A program made the position numbers and the translations under genes. Below, in pieces: positions 1-9,791 of a stretch of 64,000 nucleotides of DNA. Numbering within the stretch: position 1 is the stretch's first letter; the number at the start of each line of letters is the position of its first letter. Origin of the DNA: Achromobacter sp. Marseille-Q4962 (GTDB lineage Bacteria > Pseudomonadota > Gammaproteobacteria > Burkholderiales > Burkholderiaceae_B). The notes under the pieces are model-generated. The model had not been told where the DNA came from and ran no database searches. It worked only from the letters and a program-made list of their open reading frames with translations. Location: positions 1-64,000 of the forward strand of contig NZ_CALSFU010000012.1 of NCBI RefSeq assembly GCF_943737005.1, written 5' to 3'.

Positions 1-157
1 CACAGTGTCACTTCCGTAGGATGGCCTGAGCCCGCAGCATAGGCGCTATTGGGCATGTCTGTCACTTTCCCGACGAAATATGTCAGATCGGCCCAGGGGC
101 ATCTTCCTACACTGTGAGGCAGGTTTTCTCTTATCAGGACTCCTCCGTTCCCCCGTC

Positions 158-1408
158 ATGAATTCCGCCCAGAATCCCGCCCTGGCCCCCGATGGCCGCG
201 CCCCGGCGACCGCGCCGGCTCCGGACGCCGACTCTTCCACCGCCTTCAAGGTGCTGGGAGCGATCAGCGTGGCGCACATGATGAACGACATGATCCAGTC
301 CATCCTGCTGGCCATCTATCCGATGCTCAAGGGATCGTTCGGGCTGTCGTTCGCGCAGATCGGCCTGATCACGCTGGTTTACCAGCTCGCCGCCTCGCTG
401 CTGCAGCCGTTCATCGGGTTCTATACCGACCGCAACCCCAAGCCCTATTCGCTGCCGGTGGGCATGGGCTTCACGCTGGTGGGCCTGCTGACGCTTTCCC
501 TGGCGCCGTCCTTCGGCTGGCTGTTGCTGGCGGCGGTGCTGGTGGGCACGGGCTCGTCGGTGTTCCACCCCGAGTCCTCGCGGGTGGCGCGCATGGCTTC
601 GGGCGGCCGCCACGGCCTGGCGCAATCGCTCTTTCAGGTCGGCGGGAACGTGGGCTCGGCCCTGGGGCCGCTGCTGGCGGCGTTGTTCATCATTCCGCAC
701 GGGCAGGGCAGCGTGGCCTGGTTCTCCCTGGCGGCCCTGTTCGGCATGGTGGTGCTGGTGGGCATCGGGCGCTGGTACGGCCGCAACCGCGAGCGGCTCA
801 AACCCCGGGCGCGGCGCGCCGGCGCGGCCGCCGGACATGGCCTGTCGCGCGGGCAGGTGCTGGGCGCGCTGGCGGTGCTCGGAGTGCTGGTTTTCTCCAA
901 GTACTTCTACCTGGCGAGCCTGAACAGCTATTTCACGTTCTACCTCATCGGCCGTTTCGGGCTGACCGTGCAGCAGGCGCAGATCTACCTGTTCATTTTC
1001 CTGGCGGCGGTGGCCGTGGGCACGGTGGTGGGCGGCCCGGTGGGCGACCGCGTGGGCCGCAAGATCGTGATCTGGGTGTCGATTCTGGGCGTGGCGCCGT
1101 TCACACTGCTGCTGCCCCACGCCGACCTGTTCTGGACCGGCGTGCTGGCGGTGATCATCGGGGTGGTGCTGGCCTCGGCCTTCTCCGCCATCGTGGTGTA
1201 CGCGCAGGAGCTGGTGCCGGGCAAGGTGGGAATGATCGCCGGCCTGTTCTTCGGCTTTGCGTTCGGCATGGGCGGGGTGGGAGCCGCTGCGCTGGGCAAG
1301 CTGGCCGACGCCACCAGCATCGCCTATGTCTACCAGGTCTGCGCCTATCTGCCGCTGCTGGGCATCGTGGCCGCGCTGCTGCCGGATGTGGAGCGCCGGC
1401 GCGCCTGA
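158..1408 (+). CDS. MFS transporter, fosmidomycin-resistance (Fsr)-like
   Basis: A major facilitator superfamily inner-membrane protein of 416 residues, as expected for a 12-helix permease. Two copies of the MFS loop motif are visible: FYTDRNPKP after the second helix and GDRVGRK at the matching place in the second half. The overall pattern (AHMMNDMIQS near the start, long Gly/Ala helices, GTGSSVFHPE in the first half) recalls the Fsr family of proton-driven drug exporters, so efflux of a small compound is likely. The substrate cannot be read from sequence. The ATG at 158 is preferred over an upstream in-frame start at 80, because the extra stretch is rich in Arg and unlike the family. It stands alone, followed by a long non-coding gap. 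Confidence 0.85.
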   Translation: MNSAQNPALAPDGRAPATAPAPDADSSTAFKVLGAISVAHMMNDMIQSILLAIYPMLKGSFGLSFAQIGLITLVYQLAASLLQPFIGFYTDRNPKPYSLPVGMGFTLVGLLTLSLAPSFGWLLLAAVLVGTGSSVFHPESSRVARMASGGRHGLAQSLFQVGGNVGSALGPLLAALFIIPHGQGSVAWFSLAALFGMVVLVGIGRWYGRNRERLKPRARRAGAAAGHGLSRGQVLGALAVLGVLVFSKYFYLASLNSYFTFYLIGRFGLTVQQAQIYLFIFLAAVAVGTVVGGPVGDRVGRKIVIWVSILGVAPFTLLLPHADLFWTGVLAVIIGVVLASAFSAIVVYAQELVPGKVGMIAGLFFGFAFGMGGVGAAALGKLADATSIAYVYQVCAYLPLLGIVAALLPDVERRRA

Positions 1409-1420
1409 GCGTCTCAGGCG
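1402..1420. repeat. Hairpin over the stop codon of the MFS gene
   Basis: Perfect inverted repeat CGCCTGAG / CTCAGGCG (1402-1409 and 1413-1420) with a 3-base loop; the TGA stop lies inside the left arm. There is no T-run after it, so it is not a classical intrinsic terminator, though it could stabilise the 3' end of the message. Confidence 0.5.
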
Positions 1421-1759
1421 GTCAGCGCCAGGAAGGCGGCGAGCAGGAGGGCCGCGAGCAGCAGGCGTATGGGCAGGTTGAGCATGGAGGGGCAGGGCGT
1501 CGGAATCGGGCGGGAGGCGCCGGCGGCGGCCCGCCAGGACCGCCGCCGCATGCCGGCAGGCGGCAAACTGTAGGGGTTTTCTCGCAAATCGACTGTCAAT
1601 TACTGCAAAGAGGATTCCGGCGGGCCATGGCTTGTCGTATTCTTCGTGCCGTGCTCGCGCCATTGTGCCGGCGAGGGCCGCGGCGGGGCAGGAGAAACGC
1701 GTTCCACGGTCCGTCGCGCAAGTAACAAAAAGAGTCAAGCGTGCGTGCCTGTAACGCGA

Positions 1760-1784
1760 GTCATGCCGGCCAGGCCGGCATGAC
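1760..1784. repeat. 25-bp perfect palindrome in diguanylate cyclase leader
   Basis: Arms GTCATGCCGGCC (1760-1771) and GGCCGGCATGAC (1773-1784) around a single A. It abuts a second perfect inverted repeat and lies about 100 bases before the diguanylate cyclase ATG. Confidence 0.85.
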
Positions 1785-1816
1785 GCCTGCGCGGGCTGCC
1801 CTGCCGCGCAGGCGTC
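1782..1816. repeat. Second perfect inverted repeat, 13-bp arms
   Basis: Arms GACGCCTGCGCGG (1782-1794) and CCGCGCAGGCGTC (1804-1816) with a 9-base loop. Its left arm shares three bases with the preceding palindrome, so the two structures meet and could compete or stack. If transcribed they would form strong RNA hairpins in the leader of the gene at 1883. Confidence 0.85.
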
Positions 1817-1882
1817 CCATGAACCCGGTGCAACAGCAGTTCCGAGCGGCCAGGCGCCCGCCAAGATGCCTGCCGTGATGAC

Positions 1883-3125
1883 ATGACGACTTCTTTATTC
1901 TTCCTGGTGTGGGCCCTGGCCACCGCACTGGCCGTGCCGTTGCTGCTGCCGTTCTGCGTGCGCGGCCTGGCCGGCGCGCGCGCCTTCGCCGCCGCCAACG
2001 TGCTGGCGGTGCTGTCGCTGCTGGCCAGCGCCTGCGCCGGGGTCGGCGCGCAGGCGGCCTGTATGGCGGTGGCCGACGCGAGCTGGCTGTTCTCCATGGG
2101 GCTGGTGCACGCGGGGCTGCGGCAGTTCTTCGGCCTGCGCCCGTGGTTCGTCCGCATTTTCGCCCTGGCGGGCGGCTGCCTGGCCGGCATCGGCCTGCTG
2201 GGCATGGAGGCGGGGCACCTGGCCGGGCGCATCGTGCTGTATTCCTCGTACACCTGTGCGGCGATGACGGCCACGGGCGCGCTGATACGGCTGCAGCGCC
2301 ACCAGATCCAGACGCGCGGCGTGGTGCCTTATCTGCTCATTTCCGTATTCGGCCTGGCCGCGCTGCATTTCCTGCGCGTGGTGGTCTACGGCAGCGGCTT
2401 GCAGGCGCCGGGGCCGCTGGAGCAGCCAACGCCCTGGGGGCTGTTTTTCATCGTGTGCGGGTCGGTGACCGTGCCGGCCCTGTTCCTGGCGCTGCTGCTG
2501 CTCCTGCAGACGCGGATGTCGGAGCGCATGCAGGCGGCGCTGACCTTCGACACGCTGACGCAGGCGTATACGCGGGGCAGCATACTGGACGAGCTGGGGC
2601 GCGAGCTGCGGCGCTGCGCCCGGGGCGAGGGCAAGCTGGCCGTGCTGGTGCTCGACATCGATCACTTCAAATCCATCAACGACCGCTACGGACACGCGGC
2701 CGGGGACGCGGCCCTGCGCCATTTCGCGCGGGTGGTGCAGCGGGCGGTGCGCGCGAGCGATCGTTTCGGCCGGCTCGGCGGCGAAGAGTTCGTGCTGCTG
2801 ATGTACGACTGCGAGCCGGCGCGGGCCCTGGTGCACGCACAGCGCGTGTGCGATGCGCTGCGCGACGCGCCGTTCTACCTGCAGGGCATCGAGGTGCCCA
2901 TGACCGCCAGCGGCGGCCTGGCCTCGTACCAGCCGGGCGATACGGCCGACGTCATCCTGGCCAACGCCGACGCGGCCCTCTACCAGGCCAAGCGCCTGGG
3001 CCGCGATCGCGTGGAAATGGCGTGGAAGGGCTGCGGCGCCGGACTGGCGCGGTTCGAGGGGGAGATCGCGCCGGCCGCCCACGCGCCGCTGGCCGCCGCG
3101 CTGGCGGCCGAGAGCCCTTCGGGGA

Positions 3126-3136
<11 letters not shown>
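1883..3136 (+). CDS. Membrane-bound diguanylate cyclase (GGDEF domain)
   Basis: Makes cyclic di-GMP from two GTP. The first ~210 of 417 residues form six or seven hydrophobic segments ending in FLALLLLLQT; the GGDEF domain follows (DTLTQAYTR at 223-231, DIDHFKSIND, signature GGEEF at 299-303). GGEEF is an active variant. An inhibitory I-site RASD (290-293) sits five residues before the signature, so product feedback is expected. The N-terminal sensor matches no named domain I can recall. Its tail overlaps the convergent peptidase gene by 11 bases. Two perfect hairpins precede it and suggest control of the leader. Confidence 0.9.
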
Positions 3137-5030
<1,894 letters not shown>

Positions 5031-5218
5031 GAAAGAGAACAAGGGGAGCCTCCGGTTTGCTGCGTGAACGGCGCCGCCGGCGCGGCGTATGCCCTGGCGA
5101 TGATGCCACACCCGCCGACGCGGTGTCGAACCGGCCGCCCGGGGCCCTGCGGGGCGGGCCGCGCGTGCGCGAAGACGGTTATGCGTGATAATTCCGCCTG
5201 GCAATCTGGAGATTCCTC

Positions 5219-5671
5219 ATGTATAGAAATCTGGTCGCGGCCTCGGCGCTGGCCCTGGGGCTGGCGGGCTGCTCCATCGGCATTTCGCAAGACAGCCATT
5301 CGCCGCGCGCCGAATTCACCGCGCCGGTGGATTACAAAGACGCGTATGACACCGCCGTGCGGCAGGCCAACGCCTGCCTGCGCAGCACCGACAACGCCTA
5401 CCGCGTGTCGGGCCGGCTCGACACTGCCTCGCAGGCGGGCACCGTGCGCGTGCTGGCCCCGTACAGCGACAACGAAATGGCGCTGGTGGATGTGAAGGGC
5501 GCCGGGCCGGGGAAAACGGCCGTGCGCATCGTGATGTGGGGCAAGGGCACCTGGGACGCCGCGGCGGTGCGGGCCATGAGCGACGCCATCGTCTACGGCC
5601 TGACCTCGTGCTCCTCGTACATGCCGCTGGACCCCAAGCCGGTCAAGCCATCGAGGGACCTGCCCAGATAG
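5219..5671 (+). CDS. Putative lipoprotein, unknown function
   Basis: A 150-residue protein with a clear lipoprotein signal: basic start MYRN, hydrophobic stretch, lipobox LAGC with the acylated cysteine at position 18. The mature part begins SIGISQDSHSP and has no domain I recognise; it has Cys residues at ANACLR and TSCSSY that could form a disulfide in the periplasm. It is divergent from the S9 peptidase, with a 188-base gap, and is a single-gene unit. Membrane-anchored periplasmic location is inferred from the signal only. Confidence 0.8.
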   Translation: MYRNLVAASALALGLAGCSIGISQDSHSPRAEFTAPVDYKDAYDTAVRQANACLRSTDNAYRVSGRLDTASQAGTVRVLAPYSDNEMALVDVKGAGPGKTAVRIVMWGKGTWDAAAVRAMSDAIVYGLTSCSSYMPLDPKPVKPSRDLPR

Positions 5672-5683
5672 GGCGGGCCGCGC

Positions 5684-6100
5684 TCAGTCGCCGCCCGGGC
5701 GGCGCTTGATGATCTTGAACGTGGCCGTGGCGCGCGCCACCAGTTCGCCGTCGGCGCGGCGTATGTCGCCTTCGCAGAAGGCGATGGAGGCGCCCCGGCG
5801 CAGGCAGCGCGCCTCGACGGTAAGGTCGCCCGTGCCGGGCGACAGGAAGGTGGTGTTCATGTCGATGGTGGCCATGCCCTCGGCGGCGTCGGCCGAGCCG
5901 CGGGCGGCCGCGCTGAGCACGAAGTCCAGCACGCTCATGAGCGTGCCGCCGTGCACGTCGCCTCGGCTGTTGGTGAGTTCCTGGCGCCAGGGCAGGAAGG
6001 CGCGGGCGTGGCCCGGGGCAATGCTTTCCGGCACCAGGCCGATGTAGCTCATGAAGGGAATGGTCAGGCCGAAATAGTCTTGCGGGGCGCTAGCGGTCAT
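5684..6100 (-). CDS. PaaI-like hotdog-fold thioesterase
   Basis: A 138-residue single hotdog-domain protein of the PaaI/YbgC-type acyl-CoA thioesterases. The family signature is visible in the middle: [17 protein letters not shown], where the HGG turn and following helix form the active site, then [13 protein letters not shown] and a C-terminal strand [10 protein letters not shown]. It should hydrolyse a CoA thioester in the cytoplasm; the acyl group is unknown. The ATG at 6100 is used; an upstream GTG at 6127 would add nine residues. It is convergent with the lipoprotein gene and divergent from dinB. Confidence 0.85.
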   Translation of the reverse strand: MTASAPQDYFGLTIPFMSYIGLVPESIAPGHARAFLPWRQELTNSRGDVHGGTLMSVLDFVLSAAARGSADAAEGMATIDMNTTFLSPGTGDLTVEARCLRRGASIAFCEGDIRRADGELVARATATFKIIKRRPGGD

Positions 6101-6215
6101 GGAAACGTCGGGAGCAGGGTTGGACACGGGGCCGGCGCGCGGCGCGCGCGGCGGCCGGTCATAATATCGCTTTTGCGCACCCTCGCCGGCCCGGCCATTC
6201 CGCTTTTTTCATCCC

Positions 6216-7295
6216 ATGCAATTCCAGCGCAAGATCGTGCACATCGACATGGACGCGTTCTACGCGTCGGTGGAGCAGCGCGACAATCCCGAGCTGCGCG
6301 GCAAGCCCGTGGTGGTGGCATGGACCGGCCCGCGCTCCGTGGTGTGCGCCGCCTCGTACGAGGCGCGGCGCTACGGCGTGCATTCGGCCATGGCGGCGGC
6401 CCGCGCGCAGCGCCTCTGTCCGCACGCCATCTACGTGCCGCCCGATTTCAACCGCTACCGCGAGGTGTCGCGCCAGGTGCGCGAGATCTTCTCGCGCCAT
6501 ACCGACCTGATCGAGCCCCTGTCGCTGGATGAGGCCTACCTGGACGTCACCGAGAACAAGGGCGGACTGCCGTCGGCCACGGAAGTGGCCCAGGCCATCC
6601 GCCGCCAGATCCGCGAAGAAACCGGGCTGACCGCCTCGGCGGGCGTGGCGCCCAACAAGTTCCTGGCCAAGATCGCCTCCGACTGGAACAAGCCTGACGG
6701 GCTGTTCGTCATCCGGCCCACGCGGGTGCGGGAGTTCCTGCAGCCGCTGCCGGTGCGCAAGGTGCCGGGCGTGGGCAAGGTGACGCAGGCGCGGCTGCAG
6801 GAGCTGGGCGTGCGTACGGTGGGCGATCTGGCCATGCTGGGCGCGGCCGAGCTGGAGCATTATTTCGGCCGCCACGGCCTGCGGCTGTATGAGCTGGCGC
6901 GCGGCATCGACGAGCGCGAGGTGCAGGCCGACCAGCCGCTGCAGCAGGTATCGGCCGAAACGACGTTCTCGGAAGACCTGCGGCTGGACGCGCTGGGCGA
7001 GGCCATCGACCGCATGGCGGAAAAGGTCTGGGCCCAGGCGCGCCGGAAAGGAGCACTGGGCCGCACGGTGGTGCTCAAGCTCAAGACCGACCGCTTCCGC
7101 ATTCTGACCCGCAGCCAGACCAGCGCGCGGCCGCCGGCCTCGTCCGAAGAGCTGGCGGCGGTGGCCCGCATGCTGTGCGAGCGGGTGGACTTGCCGCCCC
7201 ACACCCTGTATCGGCTGGCCGGCGTCGGGATGAGCAATTTTTCCGATTCCGCCGAGCAGTCGCGCCAGTACGATCTTTTCGGCGGGGCGTTCTAG
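6216..7295 (+). CDS. dinB: DNA polymerase IV (translesion synthesis)
   Basis: A Y-family, error-prone DNA polymerase of 359 residues, the normal DinB length. The palm motifs are intact: HIDMDAFYASVE with metal ligand Asp11, and SLDEAYLDV with Asp105-Glu106. The helix-hairpin-helix region VRKVPGVGKVTQ follows, and the little-finger domain ends the protein. A beta-clamp-binding tail QYDLFGGAF is present at the extreme C-terminus, as in E. coli Pol IV. It acts at stalled replication forks. No clear LexA box is visible upstream by eye, so SOS control is not shown. Confidence 0.97.
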   Translation: MQFQRKIVHIDMDAFYASVEQRDNPELRGKPVVVAWTGPRSVVCAASYEARRYGVHSAMAAARAQRLCPHAIYVPPDFNRYREVSRQVREIFSRHTDLIEPLSLDEAYLDVTENKGGLPSATEVAQAIRRQIREETGLTASAGVAPNKFLAKIASDWNKPDGLFVIRPTRVREFLQPLPVRKVPGVGKVTQARLQELGVRTVGDLAMLGAAELEHYFGRHGLRLYELARGIDEREVQADQPLQQVSAETTFSEDLRLDALGEAIDRMAEKVWAQARRKGALGRTVVLKLKTDRFRILTRSQTSARPPASSEELAAVARMLCERVDLPPHTLYRLAGVGMSNFSDSAEQSRQYDLFGGAF

Positions 7296-7326
7296 GCCGG
7301 CCTCGCATGCGGCCTGCCAGCCCCGG

Positions 7327-7785
7327 CTACAGCCTCGACTTCACCTGCTGCGACAGGGCGCTCATGTCGGCGCGGCCGGCCAGCGACTGCTTCAGGATGG
7401 CCATCACCTTGCCCATGGCGGGCGCGCCGGTGACGCCTTGCGCGGCCACTGCGGCCAGGGCGGCGTCGATGGCGGCATCCACTTCTTCCGGGGTCGCGGC
7501 CTGCGGCAGGAACTCCTGCAGCACGGCCAGCTCGGCCTTTTCCTGCGCGGCGGTTTCGGCGCGGCCCGCCTGCTCGAAGGCGGCGATGGATTCGCGCCGC
7601 TGCTTGACCTGTTTTTCGATGATGGCGGTGATCTCGGCGTCGGTCAGGTCGCGGCGCTCGTCGACCTCCTTCTGCTTGACCGCGGCCAGCAGGAAGCGCA
7701 GCGTGGCCAGGCGCTCGGAGGCCTTGGCGCGCATCGCGTCCTTTACGGAGTCGGACAGACGCGTCTTGAGCGTAGCGGTGCTCAT
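7327..7785 (-). CDS. GatB/YqeY-domain protein
   Basis: A 152-residue protein of the YqeY family, related to the C-terminal tail of the GatB subunit of tRNA amidotransferase. Visible family features are LKTRLSDSVKDAMRAKASERLATLRFLL at the start and EEVDAAIDAALAA plus GKVMAILKQSLAGRADM near the end. The stand-alone proteins are thought to bind tRNA or support translation, but their function is not settled. It is convergent with dinB and divergent from hmp. Confidence 0.9.
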   Translation of the reverse strand: MSTATLKTRLSDSVKDAMRAKASERLATLRFLLAAVKQKEVDERRDLTDAEITAIIEKQVKQRRESIAAFEQAGRAETAAQEKAELAVLQEFLPQAATPEEVDAAIDAALAAVAAQGVTGAPAMGKVMAILKQSLAGRADMSALSQQVKSRL

Positions 7786-7850
7786 GGGTGAACCTTTCTG
7801 ATGAGATGTTGCGGCGGAACGCCAAGTTTAAACCGCGGCGCCCGGCCGTT

Positions 7851-7879
7851 TTGCGCGCCGCTTTTTAAACATGTATTAT
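7851..7879 (+). promoter_or_regulatory. Predicted sigma-70 promoter of hmp
   Basis: A -35 element TTGCGC (7851-7856) and a -10 element TATTAT (7874-7879) are separated by 17 bases, about 50 bases before the hmp ATG. The -10 element lies inside the predicted NsrR operator. Confidence 0.5.
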
Positions 7880-7890
7880 TCGCACATCTT
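7868..7890 (-). promoter_or_regulatory. Predicted NsrR operator
   Basis: On the minus strand this 23-bp site begins AAGATGT and ends ATACATGTT, matching both half-sites of the known NsrR consensus (AAGATGYATTT-N-AAATRCATCTT) at most informative positions. It covers the -10 element of hmp, the ideal place for repression that is relieved by nitric oxide. The nsrR gene itself lies just downstream of hmp. Confidence 0.65.
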
Positions 7891-7927
7891 TTAACGCCGC
7901 ATTGCCGCGGCAAGCCAGGAGTCGTAG

Positions 7928-9148
7928 ATGTTGAGCCCTGAAGTCCGTGCGCTGGTGAAGGCCACCGCGCCCGTCCTGAAAACCCACGGCGTCGATCTCA
8001 CCCGCCATTTCTATGCCCGCATGTTCCGCCACAACCCGGAACTGCGCCAGATCTTCAACCAGGGCCACCAGGCCGGCGGCCAGCAGCAGCACGCGCTGGC
8101 CGGCGCCGTGACGGCGTATGCCGAGCACATCGACGATCCCTCCGTGCTGCTGCCGGTGCTGGAACGCATCGCCCACAAGCACGTGAGCCTGGGCATCCGG
8201 GCCGAACACTACGCCATCGTGGGCAAGCACCTGCTGGCGTCCATCCGCGAAGTGCTGGGCGCGGAAGCGGCCACGGACGAGCTCATCGGCGCCTGGGCGG
8301 CCGCCTACGGCCAGCTCGCCGACGTGCTGGTGAAAATGGAATCGGAGCTGTATGCCGAAGCGGCCGCCCGCCCGGGCGGCTGGACCGGCTGGCGGGCTTT
8401 CCGCGTGGCGGGCAAGCAGCGCGAAAGCGCCGAGATCACGTCTTTCTATCTGGCGCCCGCCGACGGCGGCCCGGTGCCGGAATACCGTCCCGGCCAGTAC
8501 GTCTCGGTGCGCGTCTACGTGCCCGAGCTGGGCCTGATGCAGCCTCGGCAGTACACGCTGTCGGACGCGCCGGGCCAGGGGCGCCTGCGCATTTCCGTCA
8601 AGCGCGAGGCCGCCACGGATGCCACGCCGGCCGGCATGGTTTCCAACACCCTGCATGACCGTTTCGAGGAGGGCAGCGTGCTGGACGTGGCGCCGCCGCA
8701 GGGCGATTTCTACCTGCGCGAAGACGACAAGCGTCCGGTGGTGCTGCTGAGCGGCGGCGTGGGCGTGACCCCCATGCTGTCCATCCTGAACCACCTCGTG
8801 CGCAACGACGACGACCGCCAGATCCGCTTCGTGCACGGCTGTCGCAATGCTTCGGTGCACGCCATGAAGGAGCACGTCAACGAAGTGGCCGCGTCGCGCG
8901 CCAACGTGCGCAAGACGGTGTTCTACGAAGAAGTGGGCCACGGCGACCAGCGCGGCCGCGACTACGACCACCAGGGCCGCGTCGACCTGCGCGCCATCCG
9001 CGACGAAGCCATCCTGCCGGACGCGGATTATTATCTGTGCGGTCCGGCCGGCTTCATGCGCGCCCAGCGCGAAGCCTTGCTGGAACTGGGCGTGCCCGCC
9101 TCGCGCATCCATGCCGAGGCCTTCGGCACGGGCGGCGTGCCGGCCTGA
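7928..9148 (+). CDS. hmp: Flavohemoprotein, nitric oxide dioxygenase
   Basis: Converts NO plus O2 to nitrate using NAD(P)H, protecting the cell from nitrosative stress. The 406 residues show the three expected modules: an N-terminal globin (Tyr29 on helix B, proximal haem ligand His85 in IAHKHVSLG), a FAD-binding ferredoxin-reductase domain with RQYTLSD, and an NAD(P)-binding domain with SGGVGVTPMLS and a C-terminal FGTGG. All key residues are present. It is followed after 44 bases by nsrR in the same direction, and its promoter carries an NsrR-like site, so it is probably NO-induced. Confidence 0.97.
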   Translation: MLSPEVRALVKATAPVLKTHGVDLTRHFYARMFRHNPELRQIFNQGHQAGGQQQHALAGAVTAYAEHIDDPSVLLPVLERIAHKHVSLGIRAEHYAIVGKHLLASIREVLGAEAATDELIGAWAAAYGQLADVLVKMESELYAEAAARPGGWTGWRAFRVAGKQRESAEITSFYLAPADGGPVPEYRPGQYVSVRVYVPELGLMQPRQYTLSDAPGQGRLRISVKREAATDATPAGMVSNTLHDRFEEGSVLDVAPPQGDFYLREDDKRPVVLLSGGVGVTPMLSILNHLVRNDDDRQIRFVHGCRNASVHAMKEHVNEVAASRANVRKTVFYEEVGHGDQRGRDYDHQGRVDLRAIRDEAILPDADYYLCGPAGFMRAQREALLELGVPASRIHAEAFGTGGVPA

Positions 9149-9192
9149 GCGGTGTATGCTGGCGCCCCGCCGTTTCGCATCGTGACACTGCC

Positions 9193-9630
9193 ATGCAACT
9201 GACCCGCTTTACCGACTTCGGCCTGCGCGTGTTGATGTATCTCACGCAATGCCGCGACCGCCCCGCGCCGGTGACGATTCCGGAGATTTCGGAGCGGTTC
9301 GGCGTGTCGCGCAACCACCTGGTCAAGGTGGTGCATTTCATGGCGCGGCGGGGTTGGGTGCGCACCGCGCGGGGCAAGGGCGGCGGGCTGGCGCTGGCGC
9401 GTCCGGCCGGCGAATACCGGCTGGGCGAGATCGTGCGCGAGCTCGAAGGGCAGGGGCCGCTGGTCGACTGTCGCCAGCCGCCCTGCGCGCTGGACGGTTC
9501 CTGCCTGCTGGCGGGCGCGCTGGCGCGGTCGCTGCAGGCTTTCTACGCGGCCCTGGACGCCCACACCCTGGCCGACCTGGTGCGCGAACCCACCGCCGCC
9601 GCCATCATCACGCTGCACCGCGCGGCCTGA
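9193..9630 (+). CDS. nsrR: Rrf2-family NO-sensing repressor NsrR
   Basis: A 145-residue winged-helix regulator. MQLTRFTDFGLRVLMYL at the N-terminus is the signature of NsrR, followed by the DNA-binding helix VSRNHLVKVVHFM. The [2Fe-2S]/[4Fe-4S] cluster cysteines are Cys93, Cys98 and Cys104, with the same spacing as in E. coli NsrR. NO attacks the cluster and releases DNA. Its position right after hmp and the NsrR-like site at the hmp promoter support the name strongly. It probably shares the hmp transcript, giving autoregulation. Confidence 0.95.
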   Translation: MQLTRFTDFGLRVLMYLTQCRDRPAPVTIPEISERFGVSRNHLVKVVHFMARRGWVRTARGKGGGLALARPAGEYRLGEIVRELEGQGPLVDCRQPPCALDGSCLLAGALARSLQAFYAALDAHTLADLVREPTAAAIITLHRAA

Positions 9631-9657
9631 GTCCGCCGTCGGCATGCCCGCTTTTTT

Positions 9658-9683
9658 CCGCCCGCGCCGTGCGGCGCGGGCGG
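9658..9683. repeat. Strong hairpin between nsrR and dadA
   Basis: Perfect 11-bp stem (9658-9668 with 9673-9683) and GTGC loop. The six-T run lies before it on the plus strand rather than after, so it does not fit an intrinsic terminator in either direction, but it marks the boundary of the hmp-nsrR unit. Confidence 0.5.
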
Positions 9684-9791
9684 GCTCCGCCCCATGATGT
9701 TTTGTTATGGCTCCCCGCGAGTTTGCTATTTGCCGCGGGGGACGGCCCGGTTCAGAATCGGCGGGACATTCAGCTTTTTCTCGGGAGCGGT

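Larger units (their letters stand above)
1421..1882. other. Long intergenic region before the diguanylate cyclase gene
   Basis: About 460 bases with no convincing gene. A minus-strand reading frame at 1414-1599 ends in a hydrophobic stretch but has no ribosome-binding site. The notable content is the pair of perfect inverted repeats at 1760-1816, close to the start of the downstream gene. Confidence 0.6.

Noticed and set aside
1414-1599. Small minus-strand frame ending in a hydrophobic stretch
   Set aside because: No ribosome-binding site before any of its start codons and an Arg-rich first half; the hydrophobic end could arise by chance in GC-rich DNA.
9652-9683. Hairpin with six T residues between nsrR and dadA as an intrinsic terminator
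   Set aside because: The T-run precedes the stem on the plus strand and becomes an A-run on the minus strand, so it fits terminator geometry in neither direction.
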